The notes beneath the pieces are model-generated. The model was given only the letters and a program-made list of their open reading frames with translations, was not told where the DNA came from and searched no databases. A stretch of 46,023 nt of DNA from Clostridia bacterium (GTDB taxonomy: Bacteria; Bacillota; Clostridia; Christensenellales; Aristaeellaceae), in contig JAGBFR010000038.1 in NCBI GenBank assembly GCA_017936375.1, forward strand, positions 1-46,023, written 5' to 3'. Positions within the stretch are counted from its first letter, which is position 1. Each line of letters begins with the position of its first letter. A program made the translations under genes and the position numbers. Below, in pieces: positions 17,885 through 26,325 of this stretch.

Positions 17885-17918
17885 GATGATCATTCCTTCA
17901 CATTTGATGGGATAATTA

Positions 17919-17933
17919 TAGAATATTCTTCTA
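17919..17933. promoter_or_regulatory. operator A, TAGAA-N5-TTCTA
   Basis: A perfect 5-bp dyad, TAGAA TATTC TTCTA, starts inside the -10 (complement of 17915-17920) of the leftward repressor promoter. It is identical in its half sites to operator B, 60 bp away centre to centre. It fits autorepression. Confidence 0.6.
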
Positions 17934-17948
17934 TTTCTATTCGAAAAC

Positions 17949-17977
17949 TAGACAAATAATACGAATAGTGATAAAAT
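17949..17977 (+). promoter_or_regulatory. promoter of the zinc-ribbon/secreted-protein genes
   Basis: TAGACA at 17949-17954, a 17-bp spacer and TAAAAT at 17972-17977. Operator B begins one base after the -10. Confidence 0.68.
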
Positions 17978-17994
17978 GTAGAAAAATATTCTAC
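17978..17994. promoter_or_regulatory. operator B, GTAGAA-N5-TTCTAC
   Basis: GTAGAAAAATATTCTAC is a perfect 6-bp dyad covering the expected transcription start. Its half sites match operator A. Confidence 0.6.
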
Positions 17995-18050
17995 TGCAAA
18001 GGGTCGGAGGGGAAAAATATTCGACGATTTGCAGAGAAACGGAGGGAAAC

Positions 18051-18605
18051 ATGGAGTATTTGATCGGGTATATTATTGGCTTGCTGATCTATGGCGTCAT
18101 CTTCGGATTTATAACGGCGCATGTTGCGGAGAGCAAGGGCTATGACGGTGGTTTCTGGTGGGGATTCTGGCTGGGAATCATTGGATTGCTTGTTGTTGGT
18201 TTCAGGCCGGATAACAGGTCGCATCAGTCTTCTGCTTCTGTGACGCCGTCTTGGGCATCGTCCTCTTCTTCCGATCCTTCACCGGGAAATACGAAGGGCT
18301 GGACGTGCGTATGTGGAGGCAAGAATCCTTCTTCTATCGATTATTGCCTGTCATGCCGCCGTTCAAAGGCAGATTGCGTTGCCGAGAAAAAGATCTGCCC
18401 GCATTGCGGCGCCGGCAACAAGCCGACGAACACGATTTGCTTTGCCTGTGATAAGCCGCTTGAAGAAAAAGAAGTCAAGGCACAGACGACCGAGCAGGTG
18501 GATTATGCTGCGATGCTTGAGCAGCTGGCCAAGCTGCATGATCAGCATGTTCTGACGGATGAGGAGTTCCAGCAGAAGAAGGCGGAGATTCTGGCGAAGA
18601 TGTGA
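18051..18605 (+). CDS. membrane-anchored double zinc-ribbon protein with SHOCT domain
   Basis: 184-aa protein of unknown function. Two membrane spans (about 4-24 and 35-52, WGFWLGIIGLLVVG) are followed by a Ser/Pro-rich linker. A first zinc finger of W-x-C-x-C...N...C-x2-C type follows (C86, C88, C99, C102), then a second zinc ribbon (C116, C119, C130, C133). The C-terminal SHOCT motif spans 152-184 (LEQLAKLHDQHVLTDEEFQQKKAEIL). SHOCT is a short oligomerisation module common in prophage and bacterial membrane proteins. The zinc parts should face the cytoplasm. GGAGG lies 6 nt before the ATG. It is the first gene of an apparent three-gene unit under operators A and B. Confidence 0.8.
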   Translation: MEYLIGYIIGLLIYGVIFGFITAHVAESKGYDGGFWWGFWLGIIGLLVVGFRPDNRSHQSSASVTPSWASSSSSDPSPGNTKGWTCVCGGKNPSSIDYCLSCRRSKADCVAEKKICPHCGAGNKPTNTICFACDKPLEEKEVKAQTTEQVDYAAMLEQLAKLHDQHVLTDEEFQQKKAEILAKM

Positions 18606-18651
18606 GGATGTTTTATAACGTGCATTAATAAGTTTTGGTGAGGGATGAATT

Positions 18652-19131
18652 ATGAAGAGAAAGGTATTTGTTTTAGCATTTGCGGTTTTGCTGACACTTA
18701 ACTTCTGCGCTATTGCGATTGCTGAGTATGACAGTTCAATCAGACTGAGTATTACAGATCATTTGGATGAGACTGCTGATGAGTTTTATAGCTCTGCTTT
18801 TAATCGAGCGTTTCTTACACTTGCAATTGCGCTTGATGTTAAGGTGAAGAATCCTTCCTTTGATCTCTCGGATATTGTGAATTACCCATCGTATGTAGGC
18901 TATGACAATGATGGGCTGCTCATGATTGCTTATGTAACAAGTGGTGACGAAGCAATATATGTGCTCTATACACCAGGAACGGAACAAGGTACATATGGGA
19001 CTTTTTCCGGTAATTACGGAGGGTATATAGAATATATGATGGAAGAATCTAGCCTTGAGTACAAGAAGAATTCGACAGCTACTATCTCGGGAATTGTTAG
19101 TGATCTTGCAGACTACTTAGAGAATCAATGA
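18652..19131 (+). CDS. secreted protein, island paralogue 1 (unknown function)
   Basis: 159-aa protein with a clear Sec signal peptide (KRKVFVLAFAVLLTLNFCAIAIA, predicted cut after Ala24). The mature part is acidic and mostly polar. Core motifs are YVGYD (81-85) and YVLYTPGTEQGTYGTFSGN (103-121). The same motifs sit at the same positions in the next gene (YIGYD 81-85; WVLFKIGYPTGYYGEFSTN 102-120), so the two are diverged tandem duplicates. Codon use is AT-rich, unlike the GC-rich neighbours, which points to acquisition from elsewhere. GAGGG precedes the ATG. I recognise no family. Confidence 0.78.
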   Translation: MKRKVFVLAFAVLLTLNFCAIAIAEYDSSIRLSITDHLDETADEFYSSAFNRAFLTLAIALDVKVKNPSFDLSDIVNYPSYVGYDNDGLLMIAYVTSGDEAIYVLYTPGTEQGTYGTFSGNYGGYIEYMMEESSLEYKKNSTATISGIVSDLADYLENQ

Positions 19132-19176
19132 AAATATAGTAAACTAATGCTATAAGAAAACGAAAGGATGAAAATA

Positions 19177-19659
19177 GTGAAGAAGAAACTATTTGGATGG
19201 TTTTGCCTGTTCATTCTGTTGTTCACTTTTTCTTGCGCATATGCAGAAGAAGAGAATGCAGTTGACCTTTGGTTGCTGACGGAAGTGGCAGCAGAATATG
19301 GATATTCGGATAGCGAATGGCTGAAAAATGAGGATAATCGTGCATTGTTATCGGTGATTGTTCAGACGGCGCTCATGAATTATGAAAATGATTTGGGCGG
19401 ATATAACGAAGGGGCATATATTGGATATGATGGGGAAACCCACATGGCTTTGTATCCTAAAGAGTACTCTGGTACATATTGGGTGTTGTTCAAAATCGGT
19501 TATCCCACGGGTTATTATGGCGAGTTCTCTACTAATGCGGAAACTTGCGCCTTTGCATTGATTGATGAAGGCTTTGACATCGAAAAAGTAGAAGGAATAA
19601 AGATGTTTGCGGCATCGAATCGGTATTTGGAGTTTCTGGAAGGGTTGATAGAAGAATAA
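19177..19659 (+). CDS. secreted protein, island paralogue 2 (unknown function)
   Basis: 160-aa exported protein, paralogous to the preceding gene. The signal peptide MKKKLFGWFCLFILLFTFSCAYA is probably cut after Ala23; a lipid-modified Cys20 is a weaker alternative. I prefer the GTG at 19177 over the ATG at 19168. The AAAGGA site overlaps that ATG but lies 8 nt before the GTG, and the GTG start also puts YIGYD at residues 81-85 exactly as in the paralogue. The mature domain is rich in Tyr, Gly and Glu and ends in an acidic helix. AT-rich codons. It is the last gene before repeat copy 2. Function unknown. Confidence 0.75.
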   Translation: MKKKLFGWFCLFILLFTFSCAYAEEENAVDLWLLTEVAAEYGYSDSEWLKNEDNRALLSVIVQTALMNYENDLGGYNEGAYIGYDGETHMALYPKEYSGTYWVLFKIGYPTGYYGEFSTNAETCAFALIDEGFDIEKVEGIKMFAASNRYLEFLEGLIEE

Positions 19660-19685
19660 AACCAGAGCATGAATGAGATAAAGCT

Positions 19686-19728
19686 GATAGTGGTCTGCTC
19701 TGCGCGCCCCACCCGCCCGCCCACTATC
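19686..19728. repeat. inverted repeat GATAGTGG/CCACTATC
   Basis: 8-bp perfect arms (19686-19693, 19721-19728) enclose a GC-rich 27-nt loop ending in CACCCGCCCGCC. The following CCGCGCCCTGTCCGGCAGGG resembles 20080-20105, suggesting another small repeat pair around the island end. Confidence 0.45.
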
Positions 19729-19776
19729 TTCCGCGCCCTGTCCGGCAGGGCTGACGAAGGCTGTAAACCCAATTGA

Positions 19777-19836
19777 ACAGAAAACCCCCGCTTCCCGACC
19801 GGATCAGACCGGCAGGGAGGCGGGGGATTGTTTATG
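19777..19836. repeat. direct repeat copy 2, hairpin terminator
   Basis: 60 bp matching 17494-17550 except for three inserted bases, in the same orientation. Stem CCCCCGCTTCCC (19785-19796) pairs with GGGAGGCGGGGG (19815-19826), followed by ATTGTTTA. It ends the island transcript and marks its right boundary. Confidence 0.83.
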
Positions 19837-19846
19837 CAAGCCATAT

Positions 19847-19912
19847 GACCTTCCCCTATGGGGAAGGTGGCATTGCCGCAGGCAATGACGGATGAGGTTC
19901 CTGCCCGCAGGC
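19847..19912. repeat. family-1 interspersed repeat
   Basis: It begins GACCTTCCCCTATGGGGAAG (a hairpin), continues GGTGGCATTGCCGCAGGCAATGACGGATGAGG and ends CCCGCAGGC. It lies immediately after repeat copy 2. The rest of 19913-20120 is GC-rich with short repeated words and no credible gene. Confidence 0.75.
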
Positions 19913-20120
19913 AGAATGCTTCTTGCGATGGGGTTACGGGCTGCTTCGCAGCCAGCTCTGCGTGCCCCTCCGGGGAGCCCGCATAGTCGCGGTGTACCAC
20001 CGCTCCTTGCGGTTCCCCACGCTCCGCCTCGCTTCATCGCCCACTGGGCGCGCTCGGCTACGGTGCCCGCCCGCCCAAAGGCTTCCGCGCTCTGCTGCGG
20101 CAGGGTTACGGGTGAGCTTC

Positions 20121-21962
20121 TCAGCCCTCTCCGCGCCTCGCGCGGGCAGCGAGCTTCTTGCGCATCTCGACCTCGAGCACGCGCTTGCGCATGCGCAGGT
20201 TCTTCGGGGTGATCTCCAGCAGCTCGTCGTCGTCGATGAACTCCAGACACTCCTCGAGCGTCAGACTCTTCATGGAGGTGAGCTTCATGGCGGTCTCCGC
20301 GCCGGCGGAGTTGCGGATGGAGGTCAGGTGCTTCTGGCGGCAGACGTTGACGTCGATGTCGCCGGTGCGCGCATTGGAGCCGACGATCATGCCGGTATAC
20401 ACCGCAGTGCCCGGGCCGTAGAAGAGCGTGCCGCGATCCTGCGCGTAGAACAGGCCGTACATGACCGCCTCGCCGGTGTCGGTGGAGACCAGCGCGCCGC
20501 AGTTGCGGTGCGGGATGTCGCCCTTGAACGGCTCATAGTGGTCAAACACGGCGCTCATGACGCCCTCGCCGCGGGTGTCGGTCATGAACTCGCTGCGGTA
20601 GCCGAAGAGGCCGCGGCTGGGCACGGTGAACTCGAGCCTCACGCGGTCGGTGCCGGACATGTTGTCCATGATGCCGCGGCGGCGGCCGATCTTCTCAATG
20701 ACCGCGCCGGCGTACCCGCTGGGCACGTCGCAGACCATCTTCTCCACCGGCTCCATCTTGACGCCGTTTTCGTCGTACTGGATGAGGACCTCCGGCTTGG
20801 AGACCTGGAACTCATAGCCCTGACGGCGCATGTTCTCAATGAGGACGGAGAGGTGCAGCTCTCCGCGGCCGCTGACGCGGAAGGCGTCGGGGGACTCGGT
20901 CTCCTCCACGCGCAGGGAGACGTCGGTCTCGAGCTCGCGCATGAGCCTCGCGCGCAGGTGGCGGGAGGTGACATATGTGCCCTCGCGGCCGGCGAAGGGG
21001 CTGTCGTTGACGGAGAAGGTCATCTGAACGGTCGGCTCGGTGATCTTGACGAACGGCAGCGGCTCAACCGTATCCGGCGCGCAGATGGTATCGCCGATCA
21101 TGATGTCCTCAACGCCGGTGATCGCGACGATTTCGCCCATGGAGGCCTCTTCGACCGGCACGCGCTTGAGGCCGTCGAAGGCGAAGAGGCTGCTCAGGCG
21201 GAAGGCCTCGTGCAGATCCGGATTCTCATGGTTGCAGCGGGTCTTCATGGTGTTGAGCTTCATCGCGCCGCGGGTGATGCGGCCAATGCCGATGCGGCCG
21301 ACGAACTCGTTGTAGTCGATCGTGGAGATGAGCATCTGCGCCGGGCCCTCGGGATCGCCCTTCGGCGCGGGGATGTACTCAAGGATCGTGTCAAACAGCG
21401 GGCGCAGGTCGGTGCCGGGCTGGGCAAGGTCGAGCGTCGCCGTGCCGGCGCGGGCGCTGGCATAGACGATCGGGGTATCGAGCTGGCTCTCGTCCGCGTC
21501 GAGATCGATCATCAGGTCGATCGCCTCGCTGACGACCTCGTCGCAGCGCGCGTCCGGGCGGTCCACCTTATTGACCACGATGATCACCGGCAGGCCCAGA
21601 TCCAGCGCATGCTGGAGGACGAAGCGGGTCTGGGGCATCGGGCCCTCGAAGGAGTCGATCAGCAGCAGCACGCCGTCGACCATCTTGAGCACGCGCTCAA
21701 CCTCGCCGCCGAAGTCCGCGTGGCCGGGGGTGTCGACGATGTTGATCTTCACGTCCTTGTACATGGCGGAGGTGTTCTTGGCCAGGATCGTGATGCCGCG
21801 CTCGCGCTCAAGGGCGTTGCTGTCCATGACGCGGTCAGCGACCTGCTGATTCTCGCGGAAGACACCGCCCTGCTTGAGCATCTCGTTGACCAGCGTGGTC
21901 TTGCCGTGGTCAACGTGGGCGATGATGGCGATATTTCGGATATTCTCGCGGATGATTTCCAA
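20121..21962 (-). CDS. typA: ribosome-associated GTPase TypA/BipA
   Basis: 613-aa translational GTPase that acts in ribosome assembly and stress or cold adaptation. G1 AHVDHGKTT (15-23), GITI switch [17 protein letters not shown] and NKVDRPDAR are all canonical. The EF-G-like domains II, III and V follow, then the TypA-specific C-terminal domain ending [19 protein letters not shown]. The start is TTG at 21962 ([21 protein letters not shown]), with AAGAAGG 8 nt upstream. The frame stays open further upstream but through repeat-like DNA with no family similarity. It lies downstream of prfC in the same direction across 196 bp; its own promoter was not clear. Confidence 0.95.
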   Translation of the reverse strand: MEIIRENIRNIAIIAHVDHGKTTLVNEMLKQGGVFRENQQVADRVMDSNALERERGITILAKNTSAMYKDVKINIVDTPGHADFGGEVERVLKMVDGVLLLIDSFEGPMPQTRFVLQHALDLGLPVIIVVNKVDRPDARCDEVVSEAIDLMIDLDADESQLDTPIVYASARAGTATLDLAQPGTDLRPLFDTILEYIPAPKGDPEGPAQMLISTIDYNEFVGRIGIGRITRGAMKLNTMKTRCNHENPDLHEAFRLSSLFAFDGLKRVPVEEASMGEIVAITGVEDIMIGDTICAPDTVEPLPFVKITEPTVQMTFSVNDSPFAGREGTYVTSRHLRARLMRELETDVSLRVEETESPDAFRVSGRGELHLSVLIENMRRQGYEFQVSKPEVLIQYDENGVKMEPVEKMVCDVPSGYAGAVIEKIGRRRGIMDNMSGTDRVRLEFTVPSRGLFGYRSEFMTDTRGEGVMSAVFDHYEPFKGDIPHRNCGALVSTDTGEAVMYGLFYAQDRGTLFYGPGTAVYTGMIVGSNARTGDIDVNVCRQKHLTSIRNSAGAETAMKLTSMKSLTLEECLEFIDDDELLEITPKNLRMRKRVLEVEMRKKLAARARRGEG

Positions 21963-22158
21963 TGAAATGGCCTTCTTTCTATGCTGAAACCTTATGGATA
22001 AGGGGACATACAATCGGTTTGGCTGCGGGCCGCAATGGTCGTTTCGCTCCGCTGCGGCCGGATGGGCGGCTGCGCCGCATGGGGCTGACCCGGGCTGCCG
22101 CCCGGACCTGCCAAGGGATTTCATCCCTTGACCCTTCTTCGCTTCGCGGCGGAATACG
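21963..22158. other. typA-prfC spacer, GC-rich repeat-like
   Basis: No gene. It holds a CCTTAT-GG-ATAAGG dyad (21990-22003). It also has GC-rich words such as GGGCTGCCGCCCGGACC and CCAAGGGATTTCATCCCTTG (a hairpin), of the kind seen in the repeats elsewhere in the window. Confidence 0.5.
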
Positions 22159-23772
22159 TTAGTCGCCGTGGCGGGAAGCGGTCTCGGCGAGCTCGAGGCC
22201 CTCGTTGTGCTCGAGCGCCCAGCGGATGGACCACTCGTTTTCAAAGAGGATCACGTCGCGCTCATGGCTGTCCTTGGCGAGGGAGGAGGTGCTGGAGAGC
22301 TTGAGATCCTCCACCGCCTTCGGGGACTTGGTGATCCAGCGCACGTAGCGGTAGTTCAGCTGCTCGCGGCGGATTTCGGCGTTATACTCGGTCTTGAGCC
22401 TGTGCTCGAGCACCTCGAACTGCAGCACGCCGACGACGCCGACGATGATCTCCTCAAAGCCGATGCCCGGGCGCTTGAAGGTCTGGATGGTGCCCTCCTC
22501 CGCCAGCTGCACGACGCCCTTGACGAACTGCTTGCGCTTGAGGCTGTCCACGGAGGAGCAGCGCGCGAAGAATTCCGGCGCGAAGACCGGGATGCCCGCG
22601 TAGCGGCGCTTTTTGCCGGTGCAGAGGGTATCGCCCAGCGCGAAGATGCCCGGATCGAACAGGCCGATGATGTCGCCCGGATAGGCGGTCTCCACGGCGT
22701 CGCGCTCGTCCGCCATGAACTGCTGCGGCTGCTTGAGCTGCACCATCTTGTTCGTGCCGCTGTGCCAGACGTTCATGCCCTTGGTGAACGTGCCGGAGCA
22801 GATGCGCATGAACGCGAGGCGGTCGCGGTGCGCGGGATTCATGTTCGCCTGAATCTTGAAGATGAAGCCGGAGAAGTCGCTGTCCGTCGGCTCGACCACG
22901 CCCTGATCGCTCTCATGCGCGGCCGGCGGGGTGGAGTACTCGAGGAAGCGGGTGAGGAACGGCTCCACGCCGAAGTTGGTGATTGCCGAGCCGAAGAACA
23001 TCGGCGTCAGCTCGCCCGCGCGCACGAGGTCGAGATCGAATTCGTCGCCGGCCATGTCCAGCAGCTCGATTTCGTCCATCAGGCGGTTATACAGGCGCTC
23101 GCCCAGCAGATCGGGCAGGCTCGGGTCGTCCAGCGGGACATCCATCTTCTCCACGCGGGTCTTGCCGTGGTCGCCGCTCTCGTAGAGCTCGACCAGCTTC
23201 GTATCGCGGTGATAGACGCCCTTGAAGTCGCCGTCCGTGCCGATCGGCCAGTTGACCGGGACGGCGCGGATGCCGAGCACCTGCTCGAGCTCCTCCATCA
23301 GGGAGAAGGGATCCTTCGCCGCGCGGTCCATCTTGTTGACGAAGGTGAAGATCGGGATATTGCGCAGGCGGCAGACCTTGAAGAGCTTGATCGTCTGCGC
23401 CTCAACGCCCTTGGCGGCGTCGATCATCATCACGGCGCTGTCCGCCGCGACGAGCACGCGGTAGGTATCCTCGGAGAAGTCCTGGTGGCCCGGGGTGTCG
23501 AGGATGTTGATGTGGAAGCCGTCAAACTCGAACTGCATCGCGGACGAGGTGACGGAGATGCCGCGCTGCTTTTCGATCTCCATCCAGTCGGAGGTCGCGT
23601 GCTTGTCGCTCTTCCTCGCCTTGACGCTGCCCGCGGTGCGGATCGCGCCCGAGTAGAGCAGCAGCTTCTCGGTCATGGTCGTCTTGCCGGCGTCCGGATG
23701 GGAGATGATGGCGAAGGTTCTGCGGCGGGCGGTTTCGCTCGTCAGATCGCCGGGGATATAGTTTTCGGGCAT
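22159..23772 (-). CDS. prfC: peptide chain release factor 3
   Basis: 537-aa GTPase that recycles RF1/RF2 from the ribosome after peptide release. G1 SHPDAGKTT (24-32), RGISVTSS switch I, LDTPGHQDFSEDTYRVL (91-107) and NKMDR (146-150) are exact RF3 signatures. Domain II and the RF3-specific C-terminal domain (GVVGVLQFEVLEHRLKTEYN) are complete, and the length matches the family. AAGGAGG is 7 nt before the ATG. A usable promoter lies about 125 bp upstream. It may be transcribed together with typA, making a pair of ribosome GTPase genes. Confidence 0.96.
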   Translation of the reverse strand: MPENYIPGDLTSETARRRTFAIISHPDAGKTTMTEKLLLYSGAIRTAGSVKARKSDKHATSDWMEIEKQRGISVTSSAMQFEFDGFHINILDTPGHQDFSEDTYRVLVAADSAVMMIDAAKGVEAQTIKLFKVCRLRNIPIFTFVNKMDRAAKDPFSLMEELEQVLGIRAVPVNWPIGTDGDFKGVYHRDTKLVELYESGDHGKTRVEKMDVPLDDPSLPDLLGERLYNRLMDEIELLDMAGDEFDLDLVRAGELTPMFFGSAITNFGVEPFLTRFLEYSTPPAAHESDQGVVEPTDSDFSGFIFKIQANMNPAHRDRLAFMRICSGTFTKGMNVWHSGTNKMVQLKQPQQFMADERDAVETAYPGDIIGLFDPGIFALGDTLCTGKKRRYAGIPVFAPEFFARCSSVDSLKRKQFVKGVVQLAEEGTIQTFKRPGIGFEEIIVGVVGVLQFEVLEHRLKTEYNAEIRREQLNYRYVRWITKSPKAVEDLKLSSTSSLAKDSHERDVILFENEWSIRWALEHNEGLELAETASRHGD

Positions 23773-23894
23773 GGATATGTCCTCCTTGGGGGTTCACGGT
23801 GTGCATGTATGGCTGTGCGAAGACGCGGGAGACCCCTTCAATGCGGTGAATTCCCCATCACAATCTTGCGCGGATCACGTTTTTTCACAATTAT

Positions 23895-23923
23895 ATAGTA
23901 TACCACAAGGCCCTTTCTTTGAA
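23895..23923 (-). promoter_or_regulatory. putative promoter of prfC
   Basis: On the minus strand TTTTCA, a 17-bp spacer and TATACT. The -35 is weak but the same TTTTCA pattern precedes the EF-G-like gene. Confidence 0.45.
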
Positions 23924-24045
23924 AAGCGGGAAGCCGCAGAAAAAATGCTTGCCTGAGTTGGAAAAAGCGCACGAAGAGGATGCTGACTCTCCCTCCGTCA
24001 TCGCCCCAAGGATTTGAAATGAAGCGCTGAGATAATTTGATAACA

Positions 24046-24120
24046 AAAAAGACCTTCCCCGATGGGGAAGGTGGCAGCCCGCAGGGCTGACGGATGAGGT
24101 CCCCGCCCGCAGGCGGTTTA
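24046..24120. repeat. family-1 repeat acting as terminator for the SH3-like gene
   Basis: The repeat (24051-24120) ends 7 bp past the stop codon of the leftward gene at 24128. Read leftward, its end is the hairpin GACCTTCCCC/GGGGAAGGTC followed by TTTTTTG, a good intrinsic terminator. It is the same family as 6690, 19847 and 31594. Nothing else was found in 23924-24045. Confidence 0.75.
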
Positions 24121-24127
24121 TCATGGC

Positions 24128-24754
24128 TTACAGCACACACGCCGCGGGCACGAATACCCGCGCTGGCACGCCGCCGATCTCGCACTGCACATAGAGCCAG
24201 TCGTCAAGTGCGGCGAGCACGATCACCTGCTCCCCGCGCGGGAGGGTGATGCTCCAGTTCAAATAGGGATCCACGGCGAGGGGATTGTCCGTCGCGGGCG
24301 CGTCGTCCTCGATCATCGCGGGCAGCGCGTCCTCAAAGGCGAGCACGGGCGTGTCGTCGCCCAGTGGAATCGCGGCGGCCTCCACATAGCCCACGGGGCC
24401 GAAGGCCTCCGGCGTGCCCTGCGCGGCCATGGCCCAGCAGTCGCTGCAGCCGAAGAGGACATACGGCTGCGAGAGGTCGAGCGTCTGCTTCCCATGGCGG
24501 TAGAAGCCCTGCGTCGGGCCGCAGTAGAGCGGGATGGGGTCGCTGCCGTCCATCGTCGGCATCTGCACGCAGGAGAGCGGGGAAACGAGCGGCTCCTCCG
24601 CCTTTACAGGCGCGGCGCAGAGGAGAACCACGGCGGCGGTCAGGCCTGCAAGGCGGCGGATACGCGGCGCGTATGCTGAGCTGCCTGCTGCGCAGACCCG
24701 CAGCAGAATCAGGCATGTAACGAGAATGTCCATGGCGAGCAGCATGATGAGCAT
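24128..24754 (-). CDS. exported protein with two SH3-like segments (unknown function)
   Basis: 208-aa protein. It has two hydrophobic stretches, 1-21 and about 36-50; the second ends VKAEE like a signal peptide cut site. The outer part has two SH3b-like segments. One is IPLYCGPTQGFYRHG...YVLFGCSDCWAMAA...GPVGYVEAAAIP. The other is NWSITLPRGEQVIVLAALDDWLYVQCEIGG...RVFVPAACVL. Such domains bind cell-wall peptides or mediate envelope contacts. The ATG at 24754 follows GGAGG by about 8 nt and lies just after a strong promoter. It diverges from the sugar ABC genes. Several cysteines (LYCGP, GCSDCW, VQCE) could form disulphides outside. Confidence 0.65.
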   Translation of the reverse strand: MLIMLLAMDILVTCLILLRVCAAGSSAYAPRIRRLAGLTAAVVLLCAAPVKAEEPLVSPLSCVQMPTMDGSDPIPLYCGPTQGFYRHGKQTLDLSQPYVLFGCSDCWAMAAQGTPEAFGPVGYVEAAAIPLGDDTPVLAFEDALPAMIEDDAPATDNPLAVDPYLNWSITLPRGEQVIVLAALDDWLYVQCEIGGVPARVFVPAACVL

Positions 24755-24791
24755 GGGATATCCCTCCGCATGATGTGTGTTGATGCAGTTG

Positions 24792-24820
24792 ATTGTAGCC
24801 CTCTTTGGACAGATTGTCAA
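24792..24820 (-). promoter_or_regulatory. promoter of the SH3-like gene
   Basis: On the minus strand: perfect TTGACA (complement of 24815-24820), 17-bp spacer and TACAAT (complement of 24792-24797). Confidence 0.8.
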
Positions 24821-24835
24821 TGAATGCGGGACAAT

Positions 24836-24845
24836 AAAGCGCTTT
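24836..24845. promoter_or_regulatory. AAAGCGCTTT palindrome, possible LacI-family operator
   Basis: A perfect 10-bp palindrome with a central CpG, typical of LacI/GalR-family operators, lies between the divergent promoters of the SH3-like gene and the sugar ABC operon. No LacI gene is in the window, so the link is weak. Confidence 0.3.
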
Positions 24846-24952
24846 TCTGCGGAGCGGACGCGCTGAAGAGACGCTAAAATGGCGGCTGGATGTAATATAT
24901 GAAATCTAAATGGAATGCGCGGATGATATATGTACAATTGTGTCTAAAAACA

Positions 24953-24981
24953 TTGACAGCGCAAGTAATACGGGGTATAAT
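24953..24981 (+). promoter_or_regulatory. promoter of the sugar ABC operon
   Basis: TTGACA at 24953-24958, a 17-bp spacer and TATAAT at 24976-24981 are exact consensus. The spacing to the ATG is 67 bp. Confidence 0.87.
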
Positions 24982-25048
24982 ATATGAAGATTCTCCGGGC
25001 GCGCTGCGCATTCCGGGAGTGATCGAATAATTGAAGGAGGAAACTTTC

Positions 25049-26302
25049 ATGAAGAAGTTTCTGTGCATCCTGCTTGCGGCGATGATGATCATCGGCTGCG
25101 CGTCCGCCATGGCTGAGGAGAAGATCAAGCTCCAGATCTACGCTCAGTATGCTGACGACGATACCAAGGTTCCCTATGACTACGCTGTTGAGAAGCTCGC
25201 CGAGGCCTATCCGAACGTCGAGCTCGAGCTCATCCCGCAGGCGCAGGACGACGGCGCCACCCTGCTGGCCCTCGCGACCGCCGGCAAGCTCCCGGACATC
25301 TATCAGACCGGCTCCGGCATCGTGACCACCCTGCGCAACAGCAAGCAGATGATGGTCCTCAACGACGTCGCGGAGAAGACCGGCTTCCTCTCCAAGGTCT
25401 ACGAGACGGAGAAGCAGTTCATGTTTGCCGACGACGGCAACGTCTACGCTTTCCCGTACGCCGGCCAGGAGTACGTCCTCTGGTTCGTCAACAACGCGCT
25501 GTTCGAGCAGTACGGCGTTGCGATCCCGACCACCTATGATGAGCTGATCGCCGCTGCCGAGGTCTTCAATGCCAACGGCATCGTCCCGATGGCGCTCTTC
25601 GGCCAGGAGGGCTGGATCTCTGCCGCCATGTACGACGCGATCGCGACCCGCTACATCTCCGCCGGCATCAAGGGCCTGGACAACGGCACCACCTCCATCG
25701 AGGATGAGGCCTACCTGAAGGCTGCTGAGGATCTGGTGAAGCTGGCGAAGGCCGGCGTCTTCCAGGCTGCCGTCACCACCACCAACTATGACCAGGCTTC
25801 CGAGATGTTCCTGAACGGCAAGGCTGCCATGTTCCTCAACGGCCAGTGGTACATCGAGGATGCGACCAAGGCGCTGGGCGACGACGTGACCTGGATTGCC
25901 TACCCGTCCTATGACGCCGCGTCCTACGAGGCGAACAAGCACGCCTTCTCCGGCGGCGGCGGCTCCATCTCCGGCTACGCTGTCAATCCGGACTCCCCGA
26001 ACGCCGAGCTGGCCGCTGAGGTCGCCGCGTTCATTTCCGAGAAGTACTGCGAGGCGAAGGTTACCCTGCGCAACAACCCGCTGGTCGCCGTCAACACCGG
26101 CCTGATCAACGATAACTTCCCGAAGATGATGCAGGAGCTGGTGGCTGAGATGCCCAACATGACCTCCACCACTGCCTTCACCTGGGGTCTGACCAATACC
26201 ACTCTGTCCAACGCCATCGGCGTCGCCGGCCAGTCCCTGCTGAGCGGCCAGTACGAGGCGCAGGAAGTGATCGATCAGCTGGTCTTCGAGCTTGGCTGGT
26301 AA
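25049..26302 (+). CDS. extracellular sugar-binding lipoprotein of an ABC importer (family 1)
   Basis: 417-aa high-affinity binding protein. The N-terminal signal has a lipobox IIGC with Cys17 as the likely lipid anchor. The mature protein follows the MalE/family 1 plan: IKLQIYAQYADDD, YDYAVEKLAEAYPNVELELIPQ, then WYIEDATKALGDDVTWIAYP and GGGGSISGYAVNPDSPN, with aromatic residues for stacking on sugar. The ATG at 25049 is chosen because AAGGAGG lies 8 nt upstream; in-frame codons back to 25031 precede that site. Two MalF/MalG-type permeases follow. A hairpin in the 89-bp gap probably leaves this gene with more mRNA than the permeases. The sugar is unknown. Confidence 0.92.
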   Translation: MKKFLCILLAAMMIIGCASAMAEEKIKLQIYAQYADDDTKVPYDYAVEKLAEAYPNVELELIPQAQDDGATLLALATAGKLPDIYQTGSGIVTTLRNSKQMMVLNDVAEKTGFLSKVYETEKQFMFADDGNVYAFPYAGQEYVLWFVNNALFEQYGVAIPTTYDELIAAAEVFNANGIVPMALFGQEGWISAAMYDAIATRYISAGIKGLDNGTTSIEDEAYLKAAEDLVKLAKAGVFQAAVTTTNYDQASEMFLNGKAAMFLNGQWYIEDATKALGDDVTWIAYPSYDAASYEANKHAFSGGGGSISGYAVNPDSPNAELAAEVAAFISEKYCEAKVTLRNNPLVAVNTGLINDNFPKMMQELVAEMPNMTSTTAFTWGLTNTTLSNAIGVAGQSLLSGQYEAQEVIDQLVFELGW

Positions 26303-26325
26303 TCAAGGTTTGACTTAAAGCTAAT

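Noticed and set aside
19923-21965. 680-codon plus-strand frame opposite typA
   Set aside because: It is antisense to typA and extends into repeat DNA, with no recognisable domain.
22026-22158. N-terminal extension of typA through upstream GC-rich DNA
   Set aside because: The frame is open but the sequence is Arg/Ala/Pro-rich and unlike TypA; the TTG at 21962 has a ribosome site and gives the family start.
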